NCBI GenBank assembly: GCA_017547165.1
Contig: JAFYQK010000025.1
Span: 248,001 to 312,000 of the forward strand
Origin: Bacteroidaceae bacterium
Lineage (GTDB): Bacteria; Bacteroidota; Bacteroidia; Bacteroidales; Bacteroidaceae
Direction: 5' to 3'
DNA length: 64,000 nucleotides
Numbering within the stretch: the first letter of the stretch is position 1; each line of letters begins with the position of its first letter. Of the stretch, positions 1 to 9,304 are shown in pieces. Below the pieces are notes generated by a model. The model was not told the origin of the DNA. It worked only from the letters and a program-made list of their open reading frames with translations, and searched no databases. A program made the translations under genes and the position numbers.

Positions 1-450
1 ACCACCAATATGTCCAGTATGAAGGCGTTGAGGAATAACATCGCTATAGGTTTCTGTAAGAGATAAATCCACGTTAATAGCCTTGTGGCCACATTCTGCT
101 TGTGCTATTAAGTCAGGAAGTGCCATATAACTATCTGGTCCGGCAACCAGGTCAACGCCATATTCATGAAGAAGCTGTTCTTTGACACGTTCAGCCATGC
201 AACCAATCACGCCAATGATTAGTTTGTGACTATCAGGACGTTTTTTTTGTATGCTATGTAAGAATTCTATTCGAGAAAGAATCTTCTGTTCGGCATTGTC
301 TCTAACACTACATGTATTTAGAAATATGGCATCGGCTAGCTCTAACTGTTCGCAGACCTCATATCCAGCCATTCCCATAACAGATGCTACAACTTCGCTG
401 TCAGCAACATTCATTTGACAACCATATGTCTCAATCAGCAGTTTCTTCAT
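1..450 (-). CDS. miaB: tRNA methylthiotransferase MiaB, N-terminal part (cut by window edge)
   Basis: MiaB is a radical SAM enzyme that adds the 2-methylthio group to i6A37 in tRNA. The first 150 codons are visible; the 3' part lies outside the window. The reading starts at the ATG whose complement is at 448-450. The N-terminal MTTase domain shows the three cysteines for the auxiliary 4Fe-4S cluster: YGCQMN near residue 11, NTCSVRDNAEQK near 47 and GCMAER near 81. The radical SAM CxxxCxxC motif would lie beyond the edge. A strong hairpin separates the gene from tRNA-Gln upstream, so it probably has its own transcription start. MtaB/RimO relatives share this domain, but YGCQMN-type motifs favour MiaB. 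Confidence 0.9.
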   Translation of the reverse strand, partial: MKKLLIETYGCQMNVADSEVVASVMGMAGYEVCEQLELADAIFLNTCSVRDNAEQKILSRIEFLHSIQKKRPDSHKLIIGVIGCMAERVKEQLLHEYGVDLVAGPDSYMALPDLIAQAECGHKAINVDLSLTETYSDVIPQRLHTGHIGG

Positions 451-466
451 TTTGTGATATGTATAA

Positions 467-496
467 AAGGGAGGTTCGCCTATGGCGACCTCCCTT
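467..496 (-). terminator. Hairpin terminator between tRNA-Gln and miaB
   Basis: Inverted arms AAGGGAGGTCGCC and GGCGAACCTCCCTT with a 3-nt loop and one bulge. Read on the minus strand it is followed by TTTTAT. It sits 6 nt past the tRNA-Gln CCA end and likely ends the tRNA transcript. Confidence 0.75.
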
Positions 497-501
497 GATG
501 A

Positions 502-575
502 TGGTTGGGCTATCCGGGCTCGAACCAGAACAAAGACGACCAAAATGTCTTGTGCTACCATTACACCATAGCCCA
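502..575 (-). tRNA. tRNA-Gln (anticodon TTG)
   Basis: Cloverleaf on the minus strand: acceptor TGGGCTA pairs with TAGCCCA, discriminator A, encoded CCA. The seven-base anticodon loop TTTTGGT gives anticodon TTG. T-arm is TCTGG-TTCGAGC-CCGGA. The anticodon stem has one A-C mismatch next to the loop. Confidence 0.93.
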
Positions 576-616
576 ATCCTAAACAAATCATAGCCTTTCG
601 GCTTACATTTGCTGTG

Positions 617-624
617 CAAAGTTA
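617..624 (-). promoter_or_regulatory. -7 element (TAACTTTG) for tRNA-Gln
   Basis: TAACTTTG on the minus strand matches the Bacteroidetes TAnnTTTG box and lies about 41 nt upstream of the tRNA 5' end. No TTG at the usual 19-21 nt spacing is seen, so only the -7 half is supported. Confidence 0.5.
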
Positions 625-750
625 CGAAAAAATATTCATCTTTCGCATTATAAGGCGAAATTATTTACTGTTGTGCTCGCGATTTTGCTATTTCTCGTAA
701 CTTTTATTCTCATTTACTATCCTTTATTGGGGAGGAAATGTAAAGGAAAG

Positions 751-2052
751 TTATTTTACGATCAGTAGGAAGTACTTCTTTTTCCCTTGTTGTGCAAGAA
801 TGTACTTGTTGTCCAATAGGTCGTTTTCTGTAATTATCTGGTCAAAAGCAGTAAGTTTTTCCTTGTTTACAGAAACTCCACCACCTTGTGTCAGTTTGCG
901 CATCTCTCCTTTCGAGGGGAAACATTGTGTTTCTCCTGCTAAGAGGTCTACTGCCTTGATACCTTCACCCCTAAGCATATCTCTACTTATTTCAAATTGT
1001 GGCACACCAGCAAAAACATCCAGTAGTGTTGCTTCGTCAAGTTTTGCTAGACTTTCTTTAGTGGCCTTTCCGAAAAGTATGTTGCTTGCCTCAATAGCTG
1101 CTTCAAAGTCTTCACGAGAATGTACCATACATGTTACCTCTTCTGCCAATCGTTTTTGCAGTGTACGTAGACCTGGATCTTGCTTGTGCTCTTCTATCAG
1201 TGCATCAATCGTATTTTTGTCCAAAGATGTGAAAATTTTGATATAGCGTTCTGCATCTTCGTCACCTACATTTAGCCAGAATTGATAGAATGCGTAGGGA
1301 GTGGTACGGTTACGATCAAGCCATATGTTGCCTTTCTCTGTTTTTCCAAATTTTTTACCATCTGCCTTTGTAATCAAGGGACATGTTAGTGCGTATGCGC
1401 TATTTTCGCTACCAAGTTTACGACGAATTAACTCTGTACCTGTAGTAATGTTGCCCCATTGATCAGAACCACCCATTTGAAGACGGCAATTCTTTTCTTG
1501 GTAGAGGTGAAGGAAATCATATCCTTGAAGCAATTGGTATGTAAATTCGGTAAATGACATGCCATCTTGGCATTCTCCATTAAGACGGCGTTTAACACTG
1601 TCTTTGGCCATCATATAATTGACAGTGATACATTTGCCAATTTCGCGCGCAAAATCAAGGAATGTGTAATCCTTCATCCAATCGTAGTTGTTAACCAACT
1701 CTGCCTTGTTAGGTGCGTCGCTTTCAAAGTCAAGAAAGCGTCCTAATTGCTCCTTTATGCATGCTACGTTGTGGCGTAGTGTTTCTTCGTTTAGTAAATT
1801 ACGTTCCTGGCTTTTACCGCTGGGATCGCCAATCATTCCTGTAGCTCCACCAACAAGCGCAAGTGGCTTGTGGCCACAACGCTGGAAGTGACGTAACATC
1901 ATCACACCGCAAAGGTGACCGATGTGTAAGGAGTCAGCTGTAGGATCAATGCCTACATATGCTGTTTGCTGACCAGAGGCAAGCATTTCTTCTGTTCCTG
2001 GCATCATCTGGTGGATCATGCCTCTCCATTTCAGTTCTTCAACAAAATTCAT
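751..2052 (-). CDS. tyrS: Tyrosine--tRNA ligase
   Basis: Class I aminoacyl-tRNA synthetase charging tRNA-Tyr. At 433 residues it has the normal length of the bacterial TyrS form. The HIGH signature is present in SLHIGHLCG near residue 43, and the KMSKS-equivalent loop is KFGKT near 235. The tyrosine pocket segment [12 protein letters not shown] and GGSDQWGNI are present. The C-terminal ~80 residues form the S4-like RNA-binding domain. It follows korB by 28 nt on the same strand, so it could be co-transcribed with korAB. Confidence 0.96.
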   Translation of the reverse strand: MNFVEELKWRGMIHQMMPGTEEMLASGQQTAYVGIDPTADSLHIGHLCGVMMLRHFQRCGHKPLALVGGATGMIGDPSGKSQERNLLNEETLRHNVACIKEQLGRFLDFESDAPNKAELVNNYDWMKDYTFLDFAREIGKCITVNYMMAKDSVKRRLNGECQDGMSFTEFTYQLLQGYDFLHLYQEKNCRLQMGGSDQWGNITTGTELIRRKLGSENSAYALTCPLITKADGKKFGKTEKGNIWLDRNRTTPYAFYQFWLNVGDEDAERYIKIFTSLDKNTIDALIEEHKQDPGLRTLQKRLAEEVTCMVHSREDFEAAIEASNILFGKATKESLAKLDEATLLDVFAGVPQFEISRDMLRGEGIKAVDLLAGETQCFPSKGEMRKLTQGGGVSVNKEKLTAFDQIITENDLLDNKYILAQQGKKKYFLLIVK

Positions 2053-2080
2053 TTATTTATTTTTTGAAGTATTATATTAT

Positions 2081-3088
2081 TTATTTTACTTCCCAGATGT
2101 CATTTGTTTCTAAAAGTTCGGCAAAGGTGTGATATTTCTTTTGTGCCTTAACTTCTTCTATTTGTGCCTCTACAGCCTCATTGTATGTAGGTGCTTCCAC
2201 ATCTCTAATGACACCAAGTGCAATGGGGAAACCATCTCCGTCGCCCATAAGTGCCAGCTTCAGTTGGAGAGTGTTGTCCTGGCATTTTGCATCGTGGATG
2301 AGAATATCATCAATGGTGATACCGTCCTTGCCAATCTCCACAATCTTCAGCCCAAAGCCTTCTTGTATCAGTCCGAATTCGTTGTTCTCTCCAAACACAA
2401 GAGGCTGTCCATGTTTAACATATATAGCATTCTTGGCGCGTCCTGCCTTGTCATAAATGCCGTCGTGGGTGCCATGGTTAAAGATGACACAGTCTTGCAT
2501 AATTTCGCATACCGATGCACCCTTATGGTTGTAAGCGGCCTTGAGAATATCAATTGTTCCAGGGGCATCTGTTGCTACAGCACGTGCAAAGAAGCGACCA
2601 CGTGCGCCAAAGCATAGCTCTGCAGGACGGAATGGATCTTCTACTGTGCCATACGGACTGCTCTTACTCACAAAACCACGTGGACTTGTTGGTGAATATT
2701 GTCCTTTGGTAAGACCATATATACGATTGTTCAGCAATATCATATTTAAATCGATATTGCGACGATTGGCATGTATGAAATGGTTGCCACCAATTGCTAA
2801 ACCGTCACCATCGCCACTTACCTGCCAAACAGATAGTTTTGAGTTTGCCACTTTACATCCAGTTGCGATTGCCGCAGCACGACCATGTATGGTGTTCATT
2901 CCATAGGTCGCCATATAGTGAGGAAGTCGGCTTGAGCATCCGATACCAGAAATTACCGCAATATCAGATGGTGCAACACCAATTTCTGCCATTGCTTTGT
3001 GGAGGGAAGCTAGGAAGAAATGGTCACCACATCCGGGGCACCATCTTGGCTGTCCCTTCTTGTAATCTTGAGCTGTATATGTTGCCAT
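2081..3088 (-). CDS. korB: 2-oxoglutarate:ferredoxin oxidoreductase, beta subunit (TPP-binding)
   Basis: Beta subunit of the CoA-dependent 2-oxoacid:ferredoxin oxidoreductase that interconverts 2-oxoglutarate and succinyl-CoA with reduced ferredoxin, oxygen-sensitive and typical of anaerobic Bacteroidetes. 335 residues. TPP/Mg-binding features are visible: WCPGCGDHFFL near residue 17, ISGIGCSSRLP near 46, and the GDGDGLAIGG...LLNNRIYGLTKGQ segment. It lies 15 nt after korA and is clearly co-transcribed. The substrate (2-oxoglutarate rather than pyruvate) is inferred from the two-subunit layout and overall similarity to KorB. Confidence 0.9.
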   Translation of the reverse strand: MATYTAQDYKKGQPRWCPGCGDHFFLASLHKAMAEIGVAPSDIAVISGIGCSSRLPHYMATYGMNTIHGRAAAIATGCKVANSKLSVWQVSGDGDGLAIGGNHFIHANRRNIDLNMILLNNRIYGLTKGQYSPTSPRGFVSKSSPYGTVEDPFRPAELCFGARGRFFARAVATDAPGTIDILKAAYNHKGASVCEIMQDCVIFNHGTHDGIYDKAGRAKNAIYVKHGQPLVFGENNEFGLIQEGFGLKIVEIGKDGITIDDILIHDAKCQDNTLQLKLALMGDGDGFPIALGVIRDVEAPTYNEAVEAQIEEVKAQKKYHTFAELLETNDIWEVK

Positions 3089-3103
3089 GATAATGTCCTT
3101 TGT

Positions 3104-4939
3104 TTACTTGTTAATGATGGTGTTGAATGCGTCTACTAACTCGGCGACCTTGAATGGTTGTCCCTTTACCTCGTTGTATTGATTGGGGCAGAAACCATCC
3201 ACTTTCATGCGGAGCCATCCTGCTAATTGTCCCATATTTTGTTCGGCAACAACTACCTTGGGATATTTTTTCATAACCTCGGTGGTATTAGCGGGTAATG
3301 GATTGATGTAACGGAAATGTGCCATAGCAACTTTCTTACCGCTGCCTCGCATTTCGTCCATTGCAGCACGTAGATGTCCATAAGTACCTCCAAAACCTAC
3401 AATGAGCAAATCGGCATCTTCCTTGTCGCCGAGAACCTCAAGGTCGGGAACAGGTATGTTCGCAATCTTCTGTGCGCGTTTGCGTGTCATCAAGTCATGA
3501 TTCTCAGGATTGGTGCTGATTGCCCCAGTTTTATCGTCCTTCTCCAGACCACCAAGAATGTGTTCAAAACCTTCACGGCCAGGAATTGCCCAATAGCGTG
3601 TACCGTTGGTTTGGCGCATGTATGGAGTCCATGTTCCTTTAAGTTCTTCGGGAACATATGGAGGAATGATTTCGGGATATTCCGCCAAATTTGGAAGGCG
3701 GAAGGCTCCTGAACCATTAGCTACATAAGCATCGGTGAGTAGAATGACGGGCGTCATATGCTCAAGAGCAATCTTTGATGCTTCGTAGGCAGCATCAAAA
3801 CAGTCGGTGGGACTGGTAGCAGCTAATACTGGCATGGGACTTTCACCATTACGACCGAAGAGTGCCTGGAGCAGGTCGGTCTGTTCGCTCTTGGTGGGTA
3901 ATCCTGTCGCAGGACCACCGCGCTGAACATCAAGGATAACGAGTGGTAATTCCATGATTACCGCCAGATTCATAGCTTCGCTCTTCAGACACATGCCAGG
4001 ACCTGACGTGCTGGTTACCGCCAATGCTCCAGCAAATGAAGCACCAACACTTGACGCACAACCAGAAATCTCATCCTCGCACTGTACAGTTGTCACACCT
4101 AAACTCTTGTGCTTTGATAGTTCATGCAATACATCAGTTGCGGGAGTGATGGGATATGAACCAAGAAATAATTTCAAGCCGGCCTTTTCTGCTGCAGCAA
4201 TAAAACCATAGGCTGTTGCCTTGTTGCCTGTTATGTCCATATAACGGCCTGGCACTTTGTTCTTCGTTTCTATACGATACACATTTGCCACACTTGAGTG
4301 AGTGTTATGGCCATAGTCGTAACCCGCTTGTACTACCTTGATGTTTGCTTCTGCAATAGCAGGTTTCTTTGCAAACTTTTCTTTGAGGTAGTTGAATGCG
4401 ATGTTTAGGTCGCGGTCGAACAACCAACATACAAGACCTAAGGCAAACATGTTACGGCATTTGTTTATGCTCTTGATATCCATGCCTGTGTCAGCAAGAC
4501 AATCCTTAACCATTGTGCTTAAGGGGCATGCTATTACGCGGTCAGGGTCTATACCCATTTCACCGAGATAGTCTTCGCTCTGGAACTGTGCCTTCTCAAG
4601 ATCTTTAGGACCGAAACTATCTGTATCAATTATGATAGCTGCATCAGGTTTGGCATATCGGTATTGTGTCTTCAGTGCAGCGGCATTCATAGCCACCAAA
4701 ACATCGCATTGGTCACCTGGGGTATATACCTGAGATGCGCCTATGTGTACTTGGAAACCGCTAACACCAGTCAGTGAGCCTTGCGGAGCACGGATGTCTG
4801 CGGGATAGTCTGGGAAAGTACTAATACTGTTTCCCACTGTTGCGGATACGGTGGAAAATATATTGCCTGCAAGTTGCATGCCATCACCGGAGTCGCCAGA
4901 AAAGCGAACAACGACTGATTCTCTTTCAGTTATGTTCAT
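3104..4939 (-). CDS. korA: 2-oxoglutarate:ferredoxin oxidoreductase, fused gamma/alpha subunit
   Basis: Partner of korB. 611 residues: an N-terminal gamma-type domain (FSGDSGDGMQLAGNIFS, residues ~10-190) fused to an alpha domain beginning near 240 (GSYPITPATDVLHELSKH, QCEDEISGCASSVGASFAG, TSTSGPGMCLKSE). This gamma-alpha fusion is the usual KorA form in this phylum. The open frame extends 17 codons further upstream, but that extension runs into tRNA-Arg, so the start MNITERES at 4939 is preferred. The order korA-korB suggests one transcript downstream of the tRNA. Confidence 0.92.
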   Translation of the reverse strand: MNITERESVVVRFSGDSGDGMQLAGNIFSTVSATVGNSISTFPDYPADIRAPQGSLTGVSGFQVHIGASQVYTPGDQCDVLVAMNAAALKTQYRYAKPDAAIIIDTDSFGPKDLEKAQFQSEDYLGEMGIDPDRVIACPLSTMVKDCLADTGMDIKSINKCRNMFALGLVCWLFDRDLNIAFNYLKEKFAKKPAIAEANIKVVQAGYDYGHNTHSSVANVYRIETKNKVPGRYMDITGNKATAYGFIAAAEKAGLKLFLGSYPITPATDVLHELSKHKSLGVTTVQCEDEISGCASSVGASFAGALAVTSTSGPGMCLKSEAMNLAVIMELPLVILDVQRGGPATGLPTKSEQTDLLQALFGRNGESPMPVLAATSPTDCFDAAYEASKIALEHMTPVILLTDAYVANGSGAFRLPNLAEYPEIIPPYVPEELKGTWTPYMRQTNGTRYWAIPGREGFEHILGGLEKDDKTGAISTNPENHDLMTRKRAQKIANIPVPDLEVLGDKEDADLLIVGFGGTYGHLRAAMDEMRGSGKKVAMAHFRYINPLPANTTEVMKKYPKVVVAEQNMGQLAGWLRMKVDGFCPNQYNEVKGQPFKVAELVDAFNTIINK

Positions 4940-4957
4940 GTCGATAAGTAATAAAAT

Positions 4958-5032
4958 TGGTACCCCCGCCGGGAATCGAACCCGGATCAAAGGTTTAGGA
5001 AACCTTCGTTCTATCCATTTAACTACAGGGGC
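4958..5032 (-). tRNA. tRNA-Arg (anticodon CCT)
   Basis: Minus-strand cloverleaf: acceptor GCCCCTG with CGGGGGT (two G-U pairs), discriminator A and encoded CCA. Anticodon arm AAGGT-TTCCTAA-ACCTT gives CCT, reading AGG. T-arm is CCGGG-TTCGATT-CCCGG. It sits 18 nt before the korA start. Confidence 0.94.
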
Positions 5033-5036
5033 ATCA

Positions 5037-5056
5037 CTATCACCCGAAGGTGATAG
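5037..5056 (-). terminator. UUCG-capped hairpin just upstream of tRNA-Arg
   Basis: CTATCACC-TTCG-GGTGATAG on the minus strand, an 8-bp perfect stem with a stable UUCG tetraloop, 4 nt before the tRNA 5' end and about 40 nt after secDF. No U-run follows, so it may be a weak terminator for secDF or a processing signal; the role is inference. Confidence 0.4.
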
Positions 5057-5094
5057 TAATTATATAATATTATAAGGTGTATATAAAATACAAC

Positions 5095-8076
5095 TTATTT
5101 TTTTGCTGTTTTCTTTAGGCATAAGAATGCAGTGGGAGCAGCTACGAAGATAGAACTGAATGTACCGAATACAACACCTAATATCATAGCGAAGCTGAAG
5201 CTGATGATGCTGCCAGCACCACCACCAATAATGCCGATTAAGAAAATCACTGCCAATACAAGGAATGTAGATACAGAAGTGTTTACTGTACGATTCAGTG
5301 TATTGTTCACAGAACGGTTGAACAAATCAAAGTGGTTCATTGTTGGATGCAGACTTAATTCTTCACGAATACGGTCAAACACCACCACCTTGTCATTGAT
5401 AGAATAACCAATAGCAGTCAAAATAGCACCAATGAATGTTTGGTCAATTTCCATGCTGAATGGCATCCAACCCCACAAGAGAGCATAAGCACCAAGAATC
5501 AGTAATACGTCTGAAACCAATGCAACAATAGAGCCGATAGAGAATGCTACATTACGGAATCGTACCAAAATGTAAATAAAGATTGCTATAATGGCAAGTA
5601 TTACACTAACGATAGCTCCATATGTGATGTCTTCTGCAACAGAGGGACCAACCTTCTGACTGCTTATGATTGAACCGCCTGTACGTACGTCTCTGTCAAT
5701 GAAAGTTTCTAGAGTCAGATCATCTGCCAACAGACCTCCATTTTTCAGTTCTTCGTAAAGTTTTGCCTCAATCTCGCTATCCACCTCAACACCTTCTTCA
5801 TTTATGCGATAGTTAGTACTGATACGCAAAGTGTTTCCATCGGTACCCAAAGCGATTGCGTTGATATTGCTACCTTCAAATGCATTTTCAAGGAGGACAT
5901 TTGCTTCATCTGCACTTACGGGTTGCTCAAACATAACAACGAAGTTACGACCACCAGTGAAGTCAATGCTCTTGCTAAAGCCTCTGAAGAACATTCCTCC
6001 TGCGGCAACAAGAGCAAGTATACCAAATACAGCAAAACTCTTCTTGTATGCTGCCATGACTTGGAAATTGGGATTTTTGAAGCTAATCCAATTACCAATG
6101 CTGGTCTTAAACTTTAGATTCTGCCATTTGCCCTTTTCCATCATGCCGCTATAAACCAAGCGAGTCATGAATACTGCGGTGAAGAAGCTTACAACAATAC
6201 CGATAATCAATGTTGTAGCAAAACCCTTGATAGGACCTGTACCGAAGTTGTAAAGGATAATACCAGTAATGATACTTGTCAAGTTAGAGTCAAAGATGGC
6301 GCTGAATGCATTGCTATAACCTGCAGCCAAAGCCTCGCGGAGTTTTTTACCTGATTTCAGTTCCTCTTTGGTACGCTCATAGATAAGTACATTAGCATCA
6401 ACAGCCATACCCAAGGTAAGCACCATACCAGCAATACCACTCATGGTAAGAGATGCCTGGAAACTTGTCAAGATACCAGCAGTGAAGAACAAGTTAAGCA
6501 AGAGTGCGCCATTTGCTACCATGCCTGGGATGAAGCCATACATAGTAATCATGTATATCATCAAAAGGACAAAAGCTATAGCACAACTCCAAATACCAAG
6601 ACGGATTGATTCTGCACCGAGTGTGGGACCAACAATTTCTTCGCTTACAATCTTTGCTGGTGCAGGCATCTTGCCGGATTTCAGTACGTTAGCAAGGTCG
6701 CGTGTGTCCTCCGCGGTAAAGTTACCTGTAATTTGACTAATGCCATCAGTGATTTCAACCTGGACGTTAGGAGCACTATATACATTATTATCAAGTACAA
6801 TAGCTACACTGCGGTGTAGATTGGCCTTGGTCAATGCTGCCCAACGACGAGCACCATCTACATTCATATGCATTTCTACACATGGTTTGCCGTACTGGTC
6901 ATAGTCATCCTTTGCAGAAGTAATGACATCTCCTTCAAGAGGTGCACGGCCATTACGCTCTGTCACACGAATTGCATAAAGTTCATATATGTCAGAGTTA
7001 GCGCCATCTCCAATGCCCTTTACACCCCACTTTAATTGCAGGTCAGAGGGAAGAAGTTCTTTTGCTTCTGGTGTAGCAAGCATTTCTTCGATAGCTTGCA
7101 TGTCTCGCTTGTGTGCAAAACCAACAACACAACCATAGTTGCCTTGAGTGACTTGTAGCTTGCTCAAGAGGGGATGCTGTTTCTTTAGCTGTTCAATATC
7201 ATTGTCTTTGTTGGCAGTTTCTCCTGCAAGAGCAGAGGCTAGGTCTGCCTTTTGAGCAGTTGTGTCTACAACATTTTCTTCTTCCTCTTCAACGGTTGCA
7301 TTTAAAGCACCAAGCTTGGTGTCAAGCTGTGCCAAGAATGGTACGATTTCCTGTGAATTGTATGTTTCCCAGAATTCAAGGTTTGCAGAACCCTGCAGTA
7401 ACTTACGGACACGTTCTGGTTCTTTTACACCAGGCATTTCTATCATAATGCGACCCTCTTGTCCCTCCAAAGCCTGGATATTGGGCTGAACAACACCGAA
7501 TCGGTCAATACGAGTGCGCAGAACATTATAACTGTTGTCAATTGCACTTTTTACCTCTTCGCGCAAGATGTTTTCAACTTCCTTGTCAGTACTTTTTGGG
7601 GTAACCTTGTCGCGCAACTGTTGTGTAGCAAACAACTCTGCCAAAGTACGCTCGGGAGCCATCTGCTTGAAGTTTTTAACGAACAGGGTAATAAAGTCAC
7701 TCTGGCTTTCTGTAGCCTCCTTTGTAGATTTTTCTACAGCAGTGCGGAATACCTCGTCGGTTTCCTCCTTGTGGTCAGCCAATGCTTTTACAACATCAGG
7801 AATGCTGACTTCCAAGATTACATTCATACCACCTTTAAGGTCAAGACCTAAACCGATGCCCATCTCGCGGCACTCCTTCAAATTCCAAGACCAGAGATAA
7901 ACGTCATGGGTGTTAAGGGAGTCCATGTAACGGTCGGCTGCATCCTGGCCTTCTGTTAGTACCTTTTCCTGGTACTTCTTGTCACAATGATTTGTGAAGA
8001 TAGAGAAGCTCAGGTAAAACGCACAAACTACGGTAAGCAGAACGGCAATAAACCTAACAAATCCTTTGTTTTGCAT
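5095..8076 (-). CDS. secDF: Protein translocase subunit SecDF (fused SecD-SecF)
   Basis: Inner-membrane RND-type partner of SecYEG that uses proton motive force to help pull proteins across the membrane. 993 residues. SecD half (1 to ~650): N-terminal membrane segment, GLDLKGGMNVILEV near 80, large periplasmic domain, then a six-helix block with GMAVDANVLIYERTKEEL. SecF half (~690-993): SIDFTGGRNFVVMFEQP and the six-helix block containing GYSINDKVVVFDRIREEL. The insertion around residues 255-290 is acidic and looks lineage-specific. SecD-SecF fusion is common in Bacteroidetes. The gene stands alone, with a -7 box about 70 nt upstream. Confidence 0.96.
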   Translation of the reverse strand: MQNKGFVRFIAVLLTVVCAFYLSFSIFTNHCDKKYQEKVLTEGQDAADRYMDSLNTHDVYLWSWNLKECREMGIGLGLDLKGGMNVILEVSIPDVVKALADHKEETDEVFRTAVEKSTKEATESQSDFITLFVKNFKQMAPERTLAELFATQQLRDKVTPKSTDKEVENILREEVKSAIDNSYNVLRTRIDRFGVVQPNIQALEGQEGRIMIEMPGVKEPERVRKLLQGSANLEFWETYNSQEIVPFLAQLDTKLGALNATVEEEEENVVDTTAQKADLASALAGETANKDNDIEQLKKQHPLLSKLQVTQGNYGCVVGFAHKRDMQAIEEMLATPEAKELLPSDLQLKWGVKGIGDGANSDIYELYAIRVTERNGRAPLEGDVITSAKDDYDQYGKPCVEMHMNVDGARRWAALTKANLHRSVAIVLDNNVYSAPNVQVEITDGISQITGNFTAEDTRDLANVLKSGKMPAPAKIVSEEIVGPTLGAESIRLGIWSCAIAFVLLMIYMITMYGFIPGMVANGALLLNLFFTAGILTSFQASLTMSGIAGMVLTLGMAVDANVLIYERTKEELKSGKKLREALAAGYSNAFSAIFDSNLTSIITGIILYNFGTGPIKGFATTLIIGIVVSFFTAVFMTRLVYSGMMEKGKWQNLKFKTSIGNWISFKNPNFQVMAAYKKSFAVFGILALVAAGGMFFRGFSKSIDFTGGRNFVVMFEQPVSADEANVLLENAFEGSNINAIALGTDGNTLRISTNYRINEEGVEVDSEIEAKLYEELKNGGLLADDLTLETFIDRDVRTGGSIISSQKVGPSVAEDITYGAIVSVILAIIAIFIYILVRFRNVAFSIGSIVALVSDVLLILGAYALLWGWMPFSMEIDQTFIGAILTAIGYSINDKVVVFDRIREELSLHPTMNHFDLFNRSVNNTLNRTVNTSVSTFLVLAVIFLIGIIGGGAGSIISFSFAMILGVVFGTFSSIFVAAPTAFLCLKKTAKK

Positions 8077-8144
8077 TTTGTTTTAGATGTTAATTATATT
8101 TTTAATAAGTTATTTATCAGAGTGTTTTTTGTACATAAAGCATG

Positions 8145-8152
8145 CAAATGTA
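8145..8152 (-). promoter_or_regulatory. -7 element (TACATTTG) upstream of secDF
   Basis: TACATTTG on the minus strand, about 70 nt before the secDF start. A matching TTG at 19-21 nt is not seen, so this is a partial promoter call. Confidence 0.4.
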
Positions 8153-8207
8153 AGATATTTTTTTGATACAGATATAAACTCGACCGATAAAAATGTCTTT
8201 TTGTAAC

Positions 8208-9302
8208 TTATTTTGATGATTTGGTTACTCTGGTGATAATTGGGTGATGATCGGATGACTTAATTTTGTTATCGATATTTGTAGAATAGACATTCATATC
8301 ATTACTGACAAAAATATGATCTATTCTTACAGGAAAACCTTTGAGTAAAAACGAAACCCCTACTCCATTTCCGGCATTGCGAAAAGCACATTTTAGTTTT
8401 TTTGAAATTCGTTGATAAGTGGTTGATATAGGTGTGTCATTGAAATCTCCAGCCACAATTACATCATACTTTTTGTATTCATCAATCAACGAGCATACAA
8501 TATCAGTTTGTTTGGATCTTTTTGCCGCAGCTTGAGATATTCTTGAAAGTAGAATTCTTCCGCTGGCTTCTATTTTGTCAGTGTTATATGTTTCTATTGC
8601 ATTGGCATATTCTGCCTTTTCAGCATGACTGATAGAATTGCTTTGCAAGTGATTATTTATTAACAGGATAGTGTCTCCATTGATATTAATTAAATTTGCT
8701 AAAGAACCATTGCTGTATATGTCATCTGGTTGTTGTATTGTGCTCCCTATAAAGGGCCATTTGGAAATAGTTGCAAGACCATTTTTCTCTCTGACAAAAT
8801 ACTCCTTTTTTTTAAGTTGTTTGGAAAGTTTTTCATAAAGATGACCAAGTGGACATTCTTGTAGGCAGATAATGTCGGCTTCGCTTTCCAATATATATTC
8901 GATTGTTTCTTCTCCTTTGAAACCCAATTGTGAATCGTTGGCAAAATTTCCAACATTGTACGACATTATGCAAATGCTCTCCTTGTTTTTTTCTGTTCCA
9001 ATGTTTATGGGGCAAAAATCCCTCACAAAACTCCAACAGCAAAAAGTGCCAATTAGAGGAAGAAGTATCCACCTCCATGAGACGAGCAACCATGTAAAAA
9101 TAAAACTGACATTTAAAAAAAAGAAAATAGGGAAAAGCAATCCTGCCTGAGACAACCGTGGGTGGGAAACGGGCGAAACCATTGTTGTCAGGCAGGTAAA
9201 CCAAAGAAGTATAATAATTGTCAGGTTGGTGCCAATAAGCAACCCTTTGAGTATTTGTCTGAATCTGCTAAAGATTCTAGACAGGATAGTATCTTTGCAC
9301 AT
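8208..9302 (-). CDS. Membrane-anchored endonuclease/exonuclease/phosphatase (EEP) family protein
   Basis: 364 residues. Two to three hydrophobic segments occupy residues ~15-95, then an EEP-fold domain follows. Metal and catalytic motifs are readable: IMSYNVGNF near 112, the metal-binding glutamate in ADIICLQECPLG near 145, NNHLQS near 220, IVAGDFNDTP near 290, RIDHIFVSND and the terminal SSDHHPI with the catalytic His. The fold covers DNases, phosphodiesterases and phosphatases, so substrate is not assignable. The domain after membrane anchors probably faces the periplasm. It follows the rhomboid gene with a 2-nt gap, so the two are one operon. Confidence 0.85.
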   Translation of the reverse strand: MCKDTILSRIFSRFRQILKGLLIGTNLTIIILLWFTCLTTMVSPVSHPRLSQAGLLFPIFFFLNVSFIFTWLLVSWRWILLPLIGTFCCWSFVRDFCPINIGTEKNKESICIMSYNVGNFANDSQLGFKGEETIEYILESEADIICLQECPLGHLYEKLSKQLKKKEYFVREKNGLATISKWPFIGSTIQQPDDIYSNGSLANLININGDTILLINNHLQSNSISHAEKAEYANAIETYNTDKIEASGRILLSRISQAAAKRSKQTDIVCSLIDEYKKYDVIVAGDFNDTPISTTYQRISKKLKCAFRNAGNGVGVSFLLKGFPVRIDHIFVSNDMNVYSTNIDNKIKSSDHHPIITRVTKSSK

Positions 9303-9304
9303 TC

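Noticed and set aside
2674-2690. CCACGTGG in korB as a third parS site
   Set aside because: Only the central eight bases match; the outer arms do not fit the ParB consensus.
4940-4990. Longer korA start
   Set aside because: The extra 17 codons lie in tRNA-Arg; MNITERES at 4939 is the sensible start.
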